Below are positions 23,018-29,316 of a stretch of 32,116 nucleotides of DNA, piece after piece. The stretch is from the NCBI GenBank assembly GCA_021806765.1, contig JAJZQR010000021.1, forward strand, positions 1 through 32,116, read 5' to 3'. The DNA is from Chloroflexota bacterium. Its GTDB lineage: Bacteria > Chloroflexota > UBA6077. The notes under the pieces were generated by a model, which was not told the origin of the DNA, made no database searches, and was given only the letters and a program-made list of their open reading frames with translations. The position numbers and the translations under genes are program-made. Each line of letters starts with the position of its first letter. Within the stretch, counting starts at the first letter, position 1.

Positions 23018-23276
23018 GCAGAACCACTCCGCCGACGAGCCGCCCCTTGGTCTGCTGGCTAAGTTCTATGATGCGATGGAGGGGATTGCCCGCCGTGTCG
23101 TCCAGGAGGAGTTGAAGCACTATCCCCAGAGCAGCCACCAAGTGGAGGAACTGCTCACCAGGATGGCAGAGATGCATCGGGACATCATGAAGGAGCACAT
23201 CGCAGAGTACCACCGGACGCCGCCGCCGGAGCCCGAGTTGGGCACACCGGCCTGGAGGATCCTGAGGGCAAACTGA
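23010..23276 (+). CDS. small helical protein, HIxEYH tail (copy 2)
   Basis: 88 aa, GTG 23010 with CGGAGG upstream, overlapping the end of the S24-like gene. Almost entirely helical (LLAKFYDAMEGIARRVVQEE, HQVEELLTRMAEMHRDIMKE) ending in HIAEYHR and a Pro-rich tail. Shares its end with the protein at 21713. Unknown function. Confidence 0.55.
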   Translation: MAEQNHSADEPPLGLLAKFYDAMEGIARRVVQEELKHYPQSSHQVEELLTRMAEMHRDIMKEHIAEYHRTPPPEPELGTPAWRILRAN

Positions 23277-23371
23277 CGCAACGACGTCTCTTCGGCCGGC
23301 GTGATCCCGACAATACCCCAGGGCGCTGGTGGGCAGCTGCTGGCGCTCCCTGACATTGGGAGAAATGTGGA

Positions 23372-23641
23372 ATGAAGCAACCATCTCGCCGCGGCGGCCG
23401 ACCGAAGCGCCACATGAGATGGACGACCGCTCCCATGCCCCGGGAGGCATGGGAGCGCGGGCTGCCGAAGCTCACCGACCTCATCGAGGCCGACGTGCAG
23501 GCGGCACTGGAGCGGGGCGACCTGGTCCAGGTGGACCGGGGCGATTACGTCGAGATCGTGCCGGCAACGGCGCCGAGGGCAGACCAGGCGACTACGTTGG
23601 GGCCGCGTTCCTCGGTCCCAAGCGCTCGCTCTCGTAGGTAG
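23372..23641 (+). CDS. small protein of unknown function
   Basis: 89 aa, ATG 23372 with GGGAGAAATG about 9 bases upstream. Basic N-terminus (RRGGRPKRHMRW), then an acidic helix (LTDLIEADVQAALERGDLVQ) and a short beta pair. I do not recognise it. The tail past residue 65 may be non-conserved. Confidence 0.4.
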   Translation: MKQPSRRGGRPKRHMRWTTAPMPREAWERGLPKLTDLIEADVQAALERGDLVQVDRGDYVEIVPATAPRADQATTLGPRSSVPSARSRR

Positions 23642-23673
23642 CCTCGGCACCTTTCCATCTTCTGCCCTGATGC

Positions 23674-23840
23674 TATAATCCGCACAAACCAAATGGCCCA
23701 CACTCGTAGCTTGCCGGCGCCGGTGTGAGCCAATCTTAGGGCCTAACCATATCCTATTCAGTTGCAGGGAAATGGTAGGGGCCTTGTATCCCTATTGTCA
23801 AGATGTTCGTCGCGGGCGCCGGCATATCGGCGCCCATTTT
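23674..23840 (+). ncRNA. candidate small transcript, promoter to terminator
   Basis: TATAAT (23674-23679) with TTTCCA (23652-23657, 16-bp spacer) is followed after about 150 bases, without a supportable ORF, by a strong hairpin GGGCGCCG (23814-23821)/CGGCGCCC (23828-23835) and ATTTT. The unit may be an sRNA, or simply a leader with terminator before the recombinase. The rest of 23642-24019 holds only the repeat at 23855. Confidence 0.3.
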
Positions 23841-23854
23841 CGTTGCCACGACCC

Positions 23855-23900
23855 GCGCAACTCACGCAGCCTATATAAGTATTGCGTAGGTTGCGTGAGT
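23855..23900. repeat. AT-cored CGCAAC repeat, copy 2, upstream of serine recombinase
   Basis: CGCAACTCACGCA and TGCGTAGGTTGCG arms surround an AT-rich core CCTATATAAGTAT. Its first 42 bases match the reverse complement of 6892-6933 at 39 positions. Lies 15 bases after a terminator and 120 bases before the recombinase start. Confidence 0.85.
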
Positions 23901-24019
23901 CATCGACACACCGATGGTGTGGGCAGGGGCCGCAACGGCCGGCGAACTCGGGCGGCTGGCACCTATCCGGGTTTCTCGGCCATGCTGAAGCGACGGCCTT
24001 TGCCTTAAGGAGAACAGCC

Positions 24020-25684
24020 TTGGCAATCGATCAGAACGGCAAGCGAGAGCGGGCGGCATTCTACGGCCAAATCAGTCCAGAGGAGCTGGCGGCCTTCTAC
24101 GGCCGGAACAGCACTGACGAGCAGGTAGAAGCCGGCACCATCGAGAACCAGATCGACTTCAAGCGCCGTTGGGCGGATCTGCACCAGGTCAAGCTGTTCA
24201 AAGACTACCTGGACGAAGGGGTGAGCGGTACCATCCCTATTCACGAGCGCCCCTTTGGCAGCCAGATGATGGCTGATGCCAGGGCCCACAAGTTCAAGGT
24301 GGTCCTGGTCTGGAGACTGGATCGCTTCGCCCGTCGGCTGAAGGTGCTGCTCGACGCCTACGAGGCCTTGGACGAGCTGGGGATCGCCGTCCGCAGCATG
24401 ACCGAGCCGATCGATACCTCCACCGCTATCGGCCGCCTCCTGATGCAGATCCTGGGCTCCTTCGCCGAGTTCGAGCGCGAGAGCATTCTGGAGCGATCCG
24501 CCCTCGGTCGCCAGAGGGCGCTGAGAGAGGGCCGATGGGTCGGGGGCCTCACGGCATACGGATACAAGGTGGTCGAGCATCGGCTGATCATCGATCCGGA
24601 AGAGGCCCCCGTGGTGGCTCGCATGTTCCGCCTCTACACGAAGGACCTGATGGGCCTGGAGGGGATGGCCGACCTTCTCAACGCCGAGGGTGTCCCGACC
24701 GTCTACGACCGTCGGAAGTTCGAGTCGAAGCGATGGCCCGACGGAGAGTTCAGGTGGTGCGCCGGCACTGTCTCGAGGATGCTCCGCAATGCCATCTATG
24801 TGGGCCGCTACCAGGTCGGGAAGGTGAAGGGCGGGGAGATCGTCGAATATCCGGTCCCCGCCATCGTCGATCGGGCGACATTCGACGCTGCGCAGGAGCG
24901 ACTGAAGCAGCGCCTCTCCGAGTGTCGGCGGGCAGATGGTCGCATCTACCCGCTCACCGGGATCTTCCGCTGTTGGTGTGGGCGGGCCATTGTGGGCGAC
25001 GGGAGCCACAAACAGGGGAAGTTCTACTACGTCTGCCAGGATGGTCACTTCAGGCGGCGAGCCGAGGAGGTGGAGGGCAAGATCTGGCAGGACGTGGCCC
25101 AATTCGCCCGCAATCCGGGGGAACCCATCGCAGAGCTTCACGAGAAGATGAAAGGGCAGGCGAAGGAAACCGAGGATGTCGCGGCGGAACTGGCGGACGT
25201 GGGGCGACAGATCATGGCGAAGAAGGGAGAGCAGGACAGCGTCATCACGCTCTTCCGACGGAAGCGCATCTCCGAGGACCAACTCGACAAGCAGCTAGAT
25301 GAGCTGAACCGCGAGATCCAAGCGTTGACCGAGAGGCAGCAGGCCCTGCTCGCGGTCCAGATGCGCGCTCAGGCTCAAGAGGCCGACATGATCTCGGCCG
25401 AGGCCATGCTGGAAGAACTTCGGGTCGCGGTGGACCAGGTGGAGCAAGACTCTCGCTCCGGGGATCCTGAAGTGATCCGGCGGGCTATGTTGACCGAGCA
25501 ACGGATGTTCAAGAGGCTCATCAAGGTGCTGCGCGCAGAGAAGGACAAGAGCGTAACCGTGGTCTATCGGTTCCGGGGCAGCCAGGATGGACCCGAGGGG
25601 AATGGCGAGTCCGGCTCTGGACCTTCACGGTCGGATGGACTTGCACATGGGTCGCAGGTGAGCAGCCCGACCCGATCGCCGTAG
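24020..25684 (+). CDS. large serine recombinase (element integrase)
   Basis: 554 aa from TTG 24020, with AAGGAG 8 bases upstream. Resolvase domain with nucleophile Ser31 (YGRNSTDEQ) and the conserved VLVWRLDRFARR, GRLLMQILGSFAEFERE blocks; recombinase domain (about 190-310) with LNAEGVPTV and MLRNAIYVGRY; zinc ribbon (CWCGRAIV, FYYVCQDGH); long coiled coil (about 380-510). It catalyses the attP x attB exchange that placed the element in the helicase gene. The reading frame crosses attR: the last 11 residues (QVSSPTRSP end) are host DNA read antisense. In the circle the frame would instead run into the left end of the element and stop about 28 residues later. A doubled AAFYG near the N-terminus (12-16 and 24-28) is odd. 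Confidence 0.93.
   Translation: MAIDQNGKRERAAFYGQISPEELAAFYGRNSTDEQVEAGTIENQIDFKRRWADLHQVKLFKDYLDEGVSGTIPIHERPFGSQMMADARAHKFKVVLVWRLDRFARRLKVLLDAYEALDELGIAVRSMTEPIDTSTAIGRLLMQILGSFAEFERESILERSALGRQRALREGRWVGGLTAYGYKVVEHRLIIDPEEAPVVARMFRLYTKDLMGLEGMADLLNAEGVPTVYDRRKFESKRWPDGEFRWCAGTVSRMLRNAIYVGRYQVGKVKGGEIVEYPVPAIVDRATFDAAQERLKQRLSECRRADGRIYPLTGIFRCWCGRAIVGDGSHKQGKFYYVCQDGHFRRRAEEVEGKIWQDVAQFARNPGEPIAELHEKMKGQAKETEDVAAELADVGRQIMAKKGEQDSVITLFRRKRISEDQLDKQLDELNREIQALTERQQALLAVQMRAQAQEADMISAEAMLEELRVAVDQVEQDSRSGDPEVIRRAMLTEQRMFKRLIKVLRAEKDKSVTVVYRFRGSQDGPEGNGESGSGPSRSDGLAHGSQVSSPTRSP
25631..25672. other. attR, right attachment junction of the element
   Basis: Element arm TCGGATGGACTTGCACATG (25631-25649), two bases GG, core TC (25652-25653), then host helicase 5' sequence. 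The arm matches the inverse complement of the attL arm at 16 of 19 positions. Joined to attL at the core it gives a 44-bp attP with arms equally spaced around the dinucleotide. Confidence 0.8.
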
Positions 25685-25929
25685 CGGGTCCGGAAGTCGC
25701 GGAACTTCTGGTTGGACAACGCCTTGATGGGGGTGGTGTAGAGGGCTCGGAGCCCCCTGGCCAGGGCCAGGTGGACGGCGAACTCGGCGATCACCGTCTT
25801 GCCGGTGCCGGTGGGGGCGGCTACCAGCACGGAACGGCCCTCGGCGAGGGCATGGATGGCTTCGGATTGGAAGGGGTCCAGCCGGAAAGGCAGGCTGGAG
25901 AAGAACTCATCTACGGGATCGACGGGCAA
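25652..25929 (-). pseudogene. displaced 5' end of the host helicase gene
   Basis: From TTG 25929 (AGGAG 7 bases upstream) 93 codons of an SKI2/HelY-type helicase remain, with Walker A APTGTGKT and PIKALSNQKFRDF. It is closely similar, not identical, to residues 8-101 of the gene at 4220 (for example LARGLRALYTTP against LSRGMRAIYTTP). At codon 93 the frame enters the element and stops at 25564, giving a 121-aa product. It keeps its promoter (TATAAT at 26000-26005 on the minus strand), so a truncated protein with Walker A could be made, overlapping antisense with the recombinase end. Confidence 0.88.
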
Positions 25930-25973
25930 AGGCTACTCCTGACGACTTCGTGTGCCGGCCAACGGGGGAGTCC

Positions 25974-26005
25974 GGCGGGGGCGTCGCCCCCCGATTCAGA
26001 TTATA
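25974..26005 (-). promoter_or_regulatory. promoter of the host helicase remnant, with hairpin in the leader
   Basis: On the minus strand GGCTGGTATAATC (-10 at 26000-26005) matches the promoter of the element cassette at 4228. The 70-base leader contains a GC hairpin GGGGGCGtcGCCCCCC (25976-25991). Confidence 0.5.
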
Positions 26006-26133
26006 CCAGCCGGTGGGCATGGCTCTTGCCACCCCTGGCAGAAGGCCGGAGCCGGCAGGGCGCCGGCGACGGCCGGCGGCGAGGCAGGCCTCGCCCGGCA
26101 GCGAAATCCCTATGGAAAAGGTGCTGGAAGCCG

Positions 26134-26418
26134 ATGTCTCAAGAGGAATACTCCTACGTTTCCCGGGAACTGGAGAGAGAGTGGAGCTCCACCCCTCTCA
26201 GCCACAGCCATCCCTGGGAAGAGATCCAGGACGACGTCCATTTCGGCTGGGACCAGGCGATGAGCCCCGAGTTCAATGGCGCCCAGTGGGATGACGTGAG
26301 GGATGTGCTCCAGCAGCGTTGGGAGGAGAGCTATCCCCACCCTGGCTACGAGGACTGGCGGGTTGTGGGTGAGGCGGTGCGGTTGGGCTTCAACCGCGCC
26401 AAGGAGCAGGTAAGCTAG
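26134..26418 (+). CDS. small conserved-looking host protein of unknown function
   Basis: 94 aa, ATG 26134; upstream GGAAGCCG is a weak ribosome site. Composition is that of a soluble acidic protein rich in Trp/Tyr (SREREWSS-like, DVRDVLQQRWEESYPHPGYE, DWRVVGEAVRLGFNRAKEQ), a pattern seen in short uncharacterised proteins with a Pro-His-Pro motif after paired helices. Function not recognised. The 80 bases to the convergent cysS end hold a C-rich stretch only. 26006-26133 has GC-rich repeat-like DNA. Confidence 0.6.
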   Translation: MSQEEYSYVSRELEREWSSTPLSHSHPWEEIQDDVHFGWDQAMSPEFNGAQWDDVRDVLQQRWEESYPHPGYEDWRVVGEAVRLGFNRAKEQVS

Positions 26419-26498
26419 ACAGCCAGAGGGGACGGGGGCCAGGGACCGGGGAACGGGACTGGAGACCATCCCCCGGCCCCTGCCCCCCGACCCCATCG

Positions 26499-27695
26499 TC
26501 AGACCAGCCTCAGCCCCAGGACCCTCCCCATCCCCAGCAGCAGCTCTCTGGCCTGGGGTGCCGAGGGCCCGCGCCCCTGGCCCTGCAGTATCCTCTCGGC
26601 GAGCTCTCGCAGGATGTTGATGGCTCTGGGGGTGTCCATGTCGTCGTCCATGGCATCCAGGAATGCCGCTCCCTCCTCCAGCTCCTGGGGGCGCAACGGC
26701 AGCTTGGCCCTCTCGCCGGATGCCGCTTCGGTCAGCAAGGCGGAGAGGCTGGAGGCCTCCGCCAACTCGGCCTCCTCGTGCTCCCAGGGGTCCGTGTGGT
26801 GGTGGCCCAGCAGCAGGAGACGGAGGCCGTCGGAGCTGTAGCGATCCAGCAGTTCGTGGACCATCACCAGGTTGCCGCGGGATTTGCTCATCTTCTCGCC
26901 CTGGTAGTAGACCATGGCGGTGTGGACCCAGTAGCGGCCGAAGGGGTGCCGGCCGCTGTAGTTCTCCGATTGGACGATCTCGCTATCGTGGTGGGGGAAA
27001 ACCAGATCGTACCCGCCGCCGTGGATGTCGATGGTCTCCCCCAGGTAGCGCGTAGCCATGGCCGTACACTCGACGTGCCACCCAGGCCGGCCCATACCCC
27101 AGGGGCTATCCCACCGGGGCTCGTCTGGACCCGAGTGCTGCCACAGGACGAAATCCAGGGGATCCCGCTTCAGGGGGTCGCGGGGATCGTTGCCCCGCTC
27201 GTTGGCCACCGGCAACATCTCCGCTCGCGTGAGGTGGCTCAGCCGTCCGTAGGAAGGGTCGCGCCGCACCTGGAAGTAGACGTTGCCGCCGGCCCGGTAG
27301 GCGTAGCCCTTCTGGAGCAGCACCTTGGTGATCTCGATCACCTTGGGTATCTCCTCCGTGGCCTTGGGGAAGACGTCCGGCGGCAGGACGTTCAGGTCGG
27401 TCATGTCCTGCTGGTAACGCTGGGTCTGGTCGACGGCCAGTCGATCCCACGGCACCTTCAGCTCCTGGGCCTTCCGCAAGATGTCGTCGTCCACGTCGGT
27501 GACGTTCTGGACGTACCTGGTGCTGTGGCCCAGGTATCGAAGGTAGCGGACCAGGACGTCGTAGAAGACGTAGGTGAAGGCATGGCCCAGGTGGGTGGTG
27601 GCGTAGGGGGTGATGCCGCAGACGTAGAGGGTGACCGGCTCTCCACACGGGACGAAGGGTTCTTTGCGGCGCGTCATGGTGTCGTACAGCAGCAC
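26499..27695 (-). CDS. cysS: cysteinyl-tRNA synthetase (short; MshC-like alternative)
   Basis: 398 aa from GTG 27695. Class I synthetase: signature HLGH in CGITPYATTHLGHAFTYV, YVQNVTDVDDDILRKA, zinc ligands in YVCG, GWHVECTAM and HHDSEIVQSE, and KMSKS in GEKMSKSRGN. The chain is about 60 residues shorter than typical CysS and lacks most of the C-terminal tRNA-binding part. The CGITPY-x-x-THLGH segment also resembles MshC, the cysteine:glucosaminyl-inositol ligase of mycothiol synthesis. CysS is preferred because the start LLYDTMTRRKEPF resembles CysS (LYNTLTRRKE), but MshC-type activity cannot be excluded. Confidence 0.82.
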   Translation of the reverse strand: MLLYDTMTRRKEPFVPCGEPVTLYVCGITPYATTHLGHAFTYVFYDVLVRYLRYLGHSTRYVQNVTDVDDDILRKAQELKVPWDRLAVDQTQRYQQDMTDLNVLPPDVFPKATEEIPKVIEITKVLLQKGYAYRAGGNVYFQVRRDPSYGRLSHLTRAEMLPVANERGNDPRDPLKRDPLDFVLWQHSGPDEPRWDSPWGMGRPGWHVECTAMATRYLGETIDIHGGGYDLVFPHHDSEIVQSENYSGRHPFGRYWVHTAMVYYQGEKMSKSRGNLVMVHELLDRYSSDGLRLLLLGHHHTDPWEHEEAELAEASSLSALLTEAASGERAKLPLRPQELEEGAAFLDAMDDDMDTPRAINILRELAERILQGQGRGPSAPQARELLLGMGRVLGLRLV

Positions 27696-27811
27696 AGCTC
27701 TCTCGCTTCTCCCAGGGTTCGGGCGGGCCGACTTCCGCCGAGTAGAGACCTTGCATAGGGCATACCCGACGCGGCCGGCGTGACAGGGGCGTGGCCTCCC
27801 GGCCATAATGC

Positions 27812-27828
27812 CTATAGAAGATCTATAG
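27812..27828. promoter_or_regulatory. palindrome directly before tRNA-Glu
   Basis: CTATAGA-aga-TCTATAG is a perfect 7-bp inverted repeat ending 2 bases before the tRNA 5' end. It contains TATAGA, which could serve as a -10; CATAAT (27804-27809) is another candidate. Confidence 0.35.
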
Positions 27829-27830
27829 AC

Positions 27831-27903
27831 GCCCCCATCGTATAGCGGCCTAGGACATCACCCTTTCAAGGTGGAGATCGGGGGTTCGAATCCCCTTGGG
27901 GTA
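27831..27903 (+). tRNA. second tRNA-Glu (TTC), acceptor stem damaged
   Basis: Same anticodon loop CTTTCAA and T-arm as the copy at 832. The 5' acceptor GCCCCCA expects TGGGGGT, but the 3' side reads TGGGGT, one G short, leaving two unpaired positions at the end of the acceptor. Either a pseudo-tRNA or a homopolymer sequencing error. Confidence 0.8.
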
Positions 27904-28001
27904 CCGAAGGGGACGGATACCGAACAGGGAACGAGAGGTCCCCCACGCTGGAGGAACTCTCGTTTGGCGGCAGGGAGACGTTGCTGAGATCGGGGCTGCT
28001 G

Positions 28002-28030
28002 GACCGGCTCACTTGAGCCGGTCTTTTCAT
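28002..28030 (+). terminator. Rho-independent terminator (copy 1)
   Basis: A perfect 9-bp stem, GACCGGCTC (28002-28010) and GAGCCGGTC (28015-28023), loop ACTT, then TTTTCATTT. It terminates the tRNA-Glu transcript. A near copy with surrounding sequence lies at 29287. Confidence 0.9.
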
Positions 28031-28049
28031 TTCGCGGGGAGTACTGGGG

Positions 28050-28295
28050 TTAGGCGGCCACGTCGACTATCGCGGTGATGACCGTGGGGATGGCATCGCT
28101 TTCGGGCACCAGCTCGCCATGAGCCTCCAGGTCGGCTATGTAGCCCTCAATGGCATCCCTCGCCATCGAGATGGCCTCCTCCAGGGTGTCGCCCTCAGTG
28201 ACGCAGCCGGGCAGAGCCGGGACGGTCACGGTGTAGCCACCGCCTTCTTCTGGGGGGGCGGGGTGAAGCTCTATGCGGTAGTGCTTGGTGCTCAC
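28050..28295 (-). CDS. hicB: HicB-family antitoxin
   Basis: 81 aa, GTG 28295 within a GTGA overlap with hicA. It has the HicB N-terminal fold: YRIELHPAPPEEGGGYTVTV, PALPGCVTEGDTLEEAISMA, DAIEGYIADLEAHGELVPES. No separate HTH or ribbon-helix-helix follows, so this is the short form; it should bind and block HicA, and DNA binding may need another protein, perhaps the upstream zinc-ribbon protein. Confidence 0.9.
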   Translation of the reverse strand: MSTKHYRIELHPAPPEEGGGYTVTVPALPGCVTEGDTLEEAISMARDAIEGYIADLEAHGELVPESDAIPTVITAIVDVAA

Positions 28296-28516
28296 AGCAG
28301 CCTCCTTAGATCGTCGGCGGTCAACCCCGCCTGCTTGAGGATCGCTTCGAGCGTTCCGGTTTTCATGTCCCGTCGATGGAATGGAACCGCTATCGGCCCG
28401 GGTTTCGTGGAATGGCGGAGTATCTTGTGGCTGCCGGTCTGCCGCGTCTCGAACCAACCGTCTCTTCCCAGTGCCCGCAGCAGCTCCGCCGCCGTGACCC
28501 TCGGTAGCCTTGTCAC
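28292..28516 (-). CDS. hicA: HicA-family mRNA interferase toxin
   Basis: 74 aa, GTG 28516 with GGAG upstream, overlapping the previous stop as GTGA. HicA pattern with the catalytic His in QTGSHKILRHS, PIAVPFHRRDMKTGTLEAIL and KQAGLTADDLRRLL. It cleaves mRNA in the free form. Gene order toxin-antitoxin is usual for HicAB. Confidence 0.9.
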   Translation of the reverse strand: MTRLPRVTAAELLRALGRDGWFETRQTGSHKILRHSTKPGPIAVPFHRRDMKTGTLEAILKQAGLTADDLRRLL

Positions 28517-28737
28517 TGCTCCGTCTTTGAGTTGTCCGATTCCTTCTGCCGAACATAACGGGACCGCCGAGCTGCGCGTCGCCGCCCGGCGTGGCGCTGA
28601 TAGCTTGCCTTGTTCCGGCAACTGACTGAGCAATAATTCTGCATTCCAAGGCCTTCGAAGGACTTCCCGCAGACAGGGCATGCCTTTTCCAATAGGGTGT
28701 CGTGTCGGACGATGACTCGCTCGCGCTTCTTCTCCAT
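28513..28737 (-). CDS. small zinc-ribbon protein, first gene of the HicAB operon
   Basis: 74 aa, ATG 28737 with AAGGTGG about 7 bases upstream. CPVCGKSFEGLGMQNYCSVS and CRNKASYQRHAGRRRAARRS give two Cys pairs (C-x2-C, C-x3-C) and a strongly basic C-terminus, a likely nucleic-acid-binding zinc ribbon. Its stop overlaps hicA by four bases, so the three genes are translationally coupled. It may help regulate the operon; a partner of the toxin is another possibility. Confidence 0.7.
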   Translation of the reverse strand: MEKKRERVIVRHDTLLEKACPVCGKSFEGLGMQNYCSVSCRNKASYQRHAGRRRAARRSRYVRQKESDNSKTEQ

Positions 28738-28764
28738 GCACCACCTTGACGCTCATTCGTCATC

Positions 28765-28833
28765 TATCTTGTGTCCAAGATACCTCGCAACCCCTTGGCA
28801 GTCAATGTTCATGAGACCACATTGCTCATGAAC
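28765..28833 (-). promoter_or_regulatory. promoter and two operators of the HicAB operon
   Basis: Minus strand: TTGACT (28800-28805), 17-bp spacer, TATCTT (28777-28782). The -10 is inside a perfect 7-bp inverted repeat TATCTTG-tgtc-CAAGATA (28765-28782). A second perfect 9-bp repeat, GTTCATGAG (28807-28815)/CTCATGAAC (28825-28833), lies just upstream of the -35. Both fit autoregulation by the TA proteins. Confidence 0.75.
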
Positions 28834-28918
28834 GCGGAAGTCAGCCGCAAATGGAGAGCCGGCGGTCGAGACGGAACCTCAACCGCCGGCATTGCGATAC
28901 GAAAGAAGCTCGCATCGC

Positions 28919-29182
28919 ATGGAAGACTATACCAGCAGCGATGGTCGACTGAAGCCACCAGTAGAGCTGTTCCAGTTGATTGCCAGGACCAGTGTTCAGG
29001 GCGCCGCCGACGCCATCGCCGTCCACGAGGCAAGGTTCCACCACCCTGCCGCCCGCAAGGGAAGACTCACCTTCACCTCCACAGAGGGGCTGGCGGAGTA
29101 TGTTCTGAAGATAGCCCAGGCTATCCTGGAAGACCATCGAACAGAGGAGCACGAACCGGCGGTGGGCAGCATCCATTGGTGA
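28919..29182 (+). CDS. small protein of unknown function
   Basis: 87 aa, ATG 28919; no good ribosome site, and a 9-bp hairpin (GCCGGCGGT 28858-28866 / ACCGCCGGC 28882-28890) lies upstream. Helical segments (PPVELFQLIARTSVQGAADA, EYVLKIAQAILEDH) look protein-like. Divergent from the HicAB operon. Followed by an 11-bp perfect hairpin (29213-29223/29229-29239) without T run. Not recognised. Confidence 0.45.
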   Translation: MEDYTSSDGRLKPPVELFQLIARTSVQGAADAIAVHEARFHHPAARKGRLTFTSTEGLAEYVLKIAQAILEDHRTEEHEPAVGSIHW

Positions 29183-29286
29183 GAACTCAGGGCGAACTGA
29201 GGGTGGAGAAGGGCGGGCTGGGAGGGCATCCCAGCCCGCTAATGGCGTTCCCCGGAAGCGAGCAGTTGCAGCGATCGGGGTTGATG

Positions 29287-29316
29287 GACCGGCTCAAGTG
29301 GGCCGGCCCTTTCATT
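29287..29316 (+). terminator. Rho-independent terminator (copy 2), intron target
   Basis: GACCGGCTC (29287-29295), AAGT, GGGCCGGCC (29300-29308), then CTTTCATT. With the sequence from about 29265 it repeats 27982-28030 at roughly 85 percent. Group IIC introns insert just after terminator stems, and the intron starts at the next base. Confidence 0.8.

Noticed and set aside
3817..25649. Five-base identity ACATG as the att core
   Set aside because: It also gives a palindromic attP, but the host gene rebuilt with it has a frameshift and stop. The GA core gives an in-frame host gene and centred arms.
832..27903. The two tRNA-Glu copies as ends of one large island
   Set aside because: Both copies have full 5' halves and the helicase, cysS and flanks read as ordinary host genes; the serine recombinase att sites explain the insertion.
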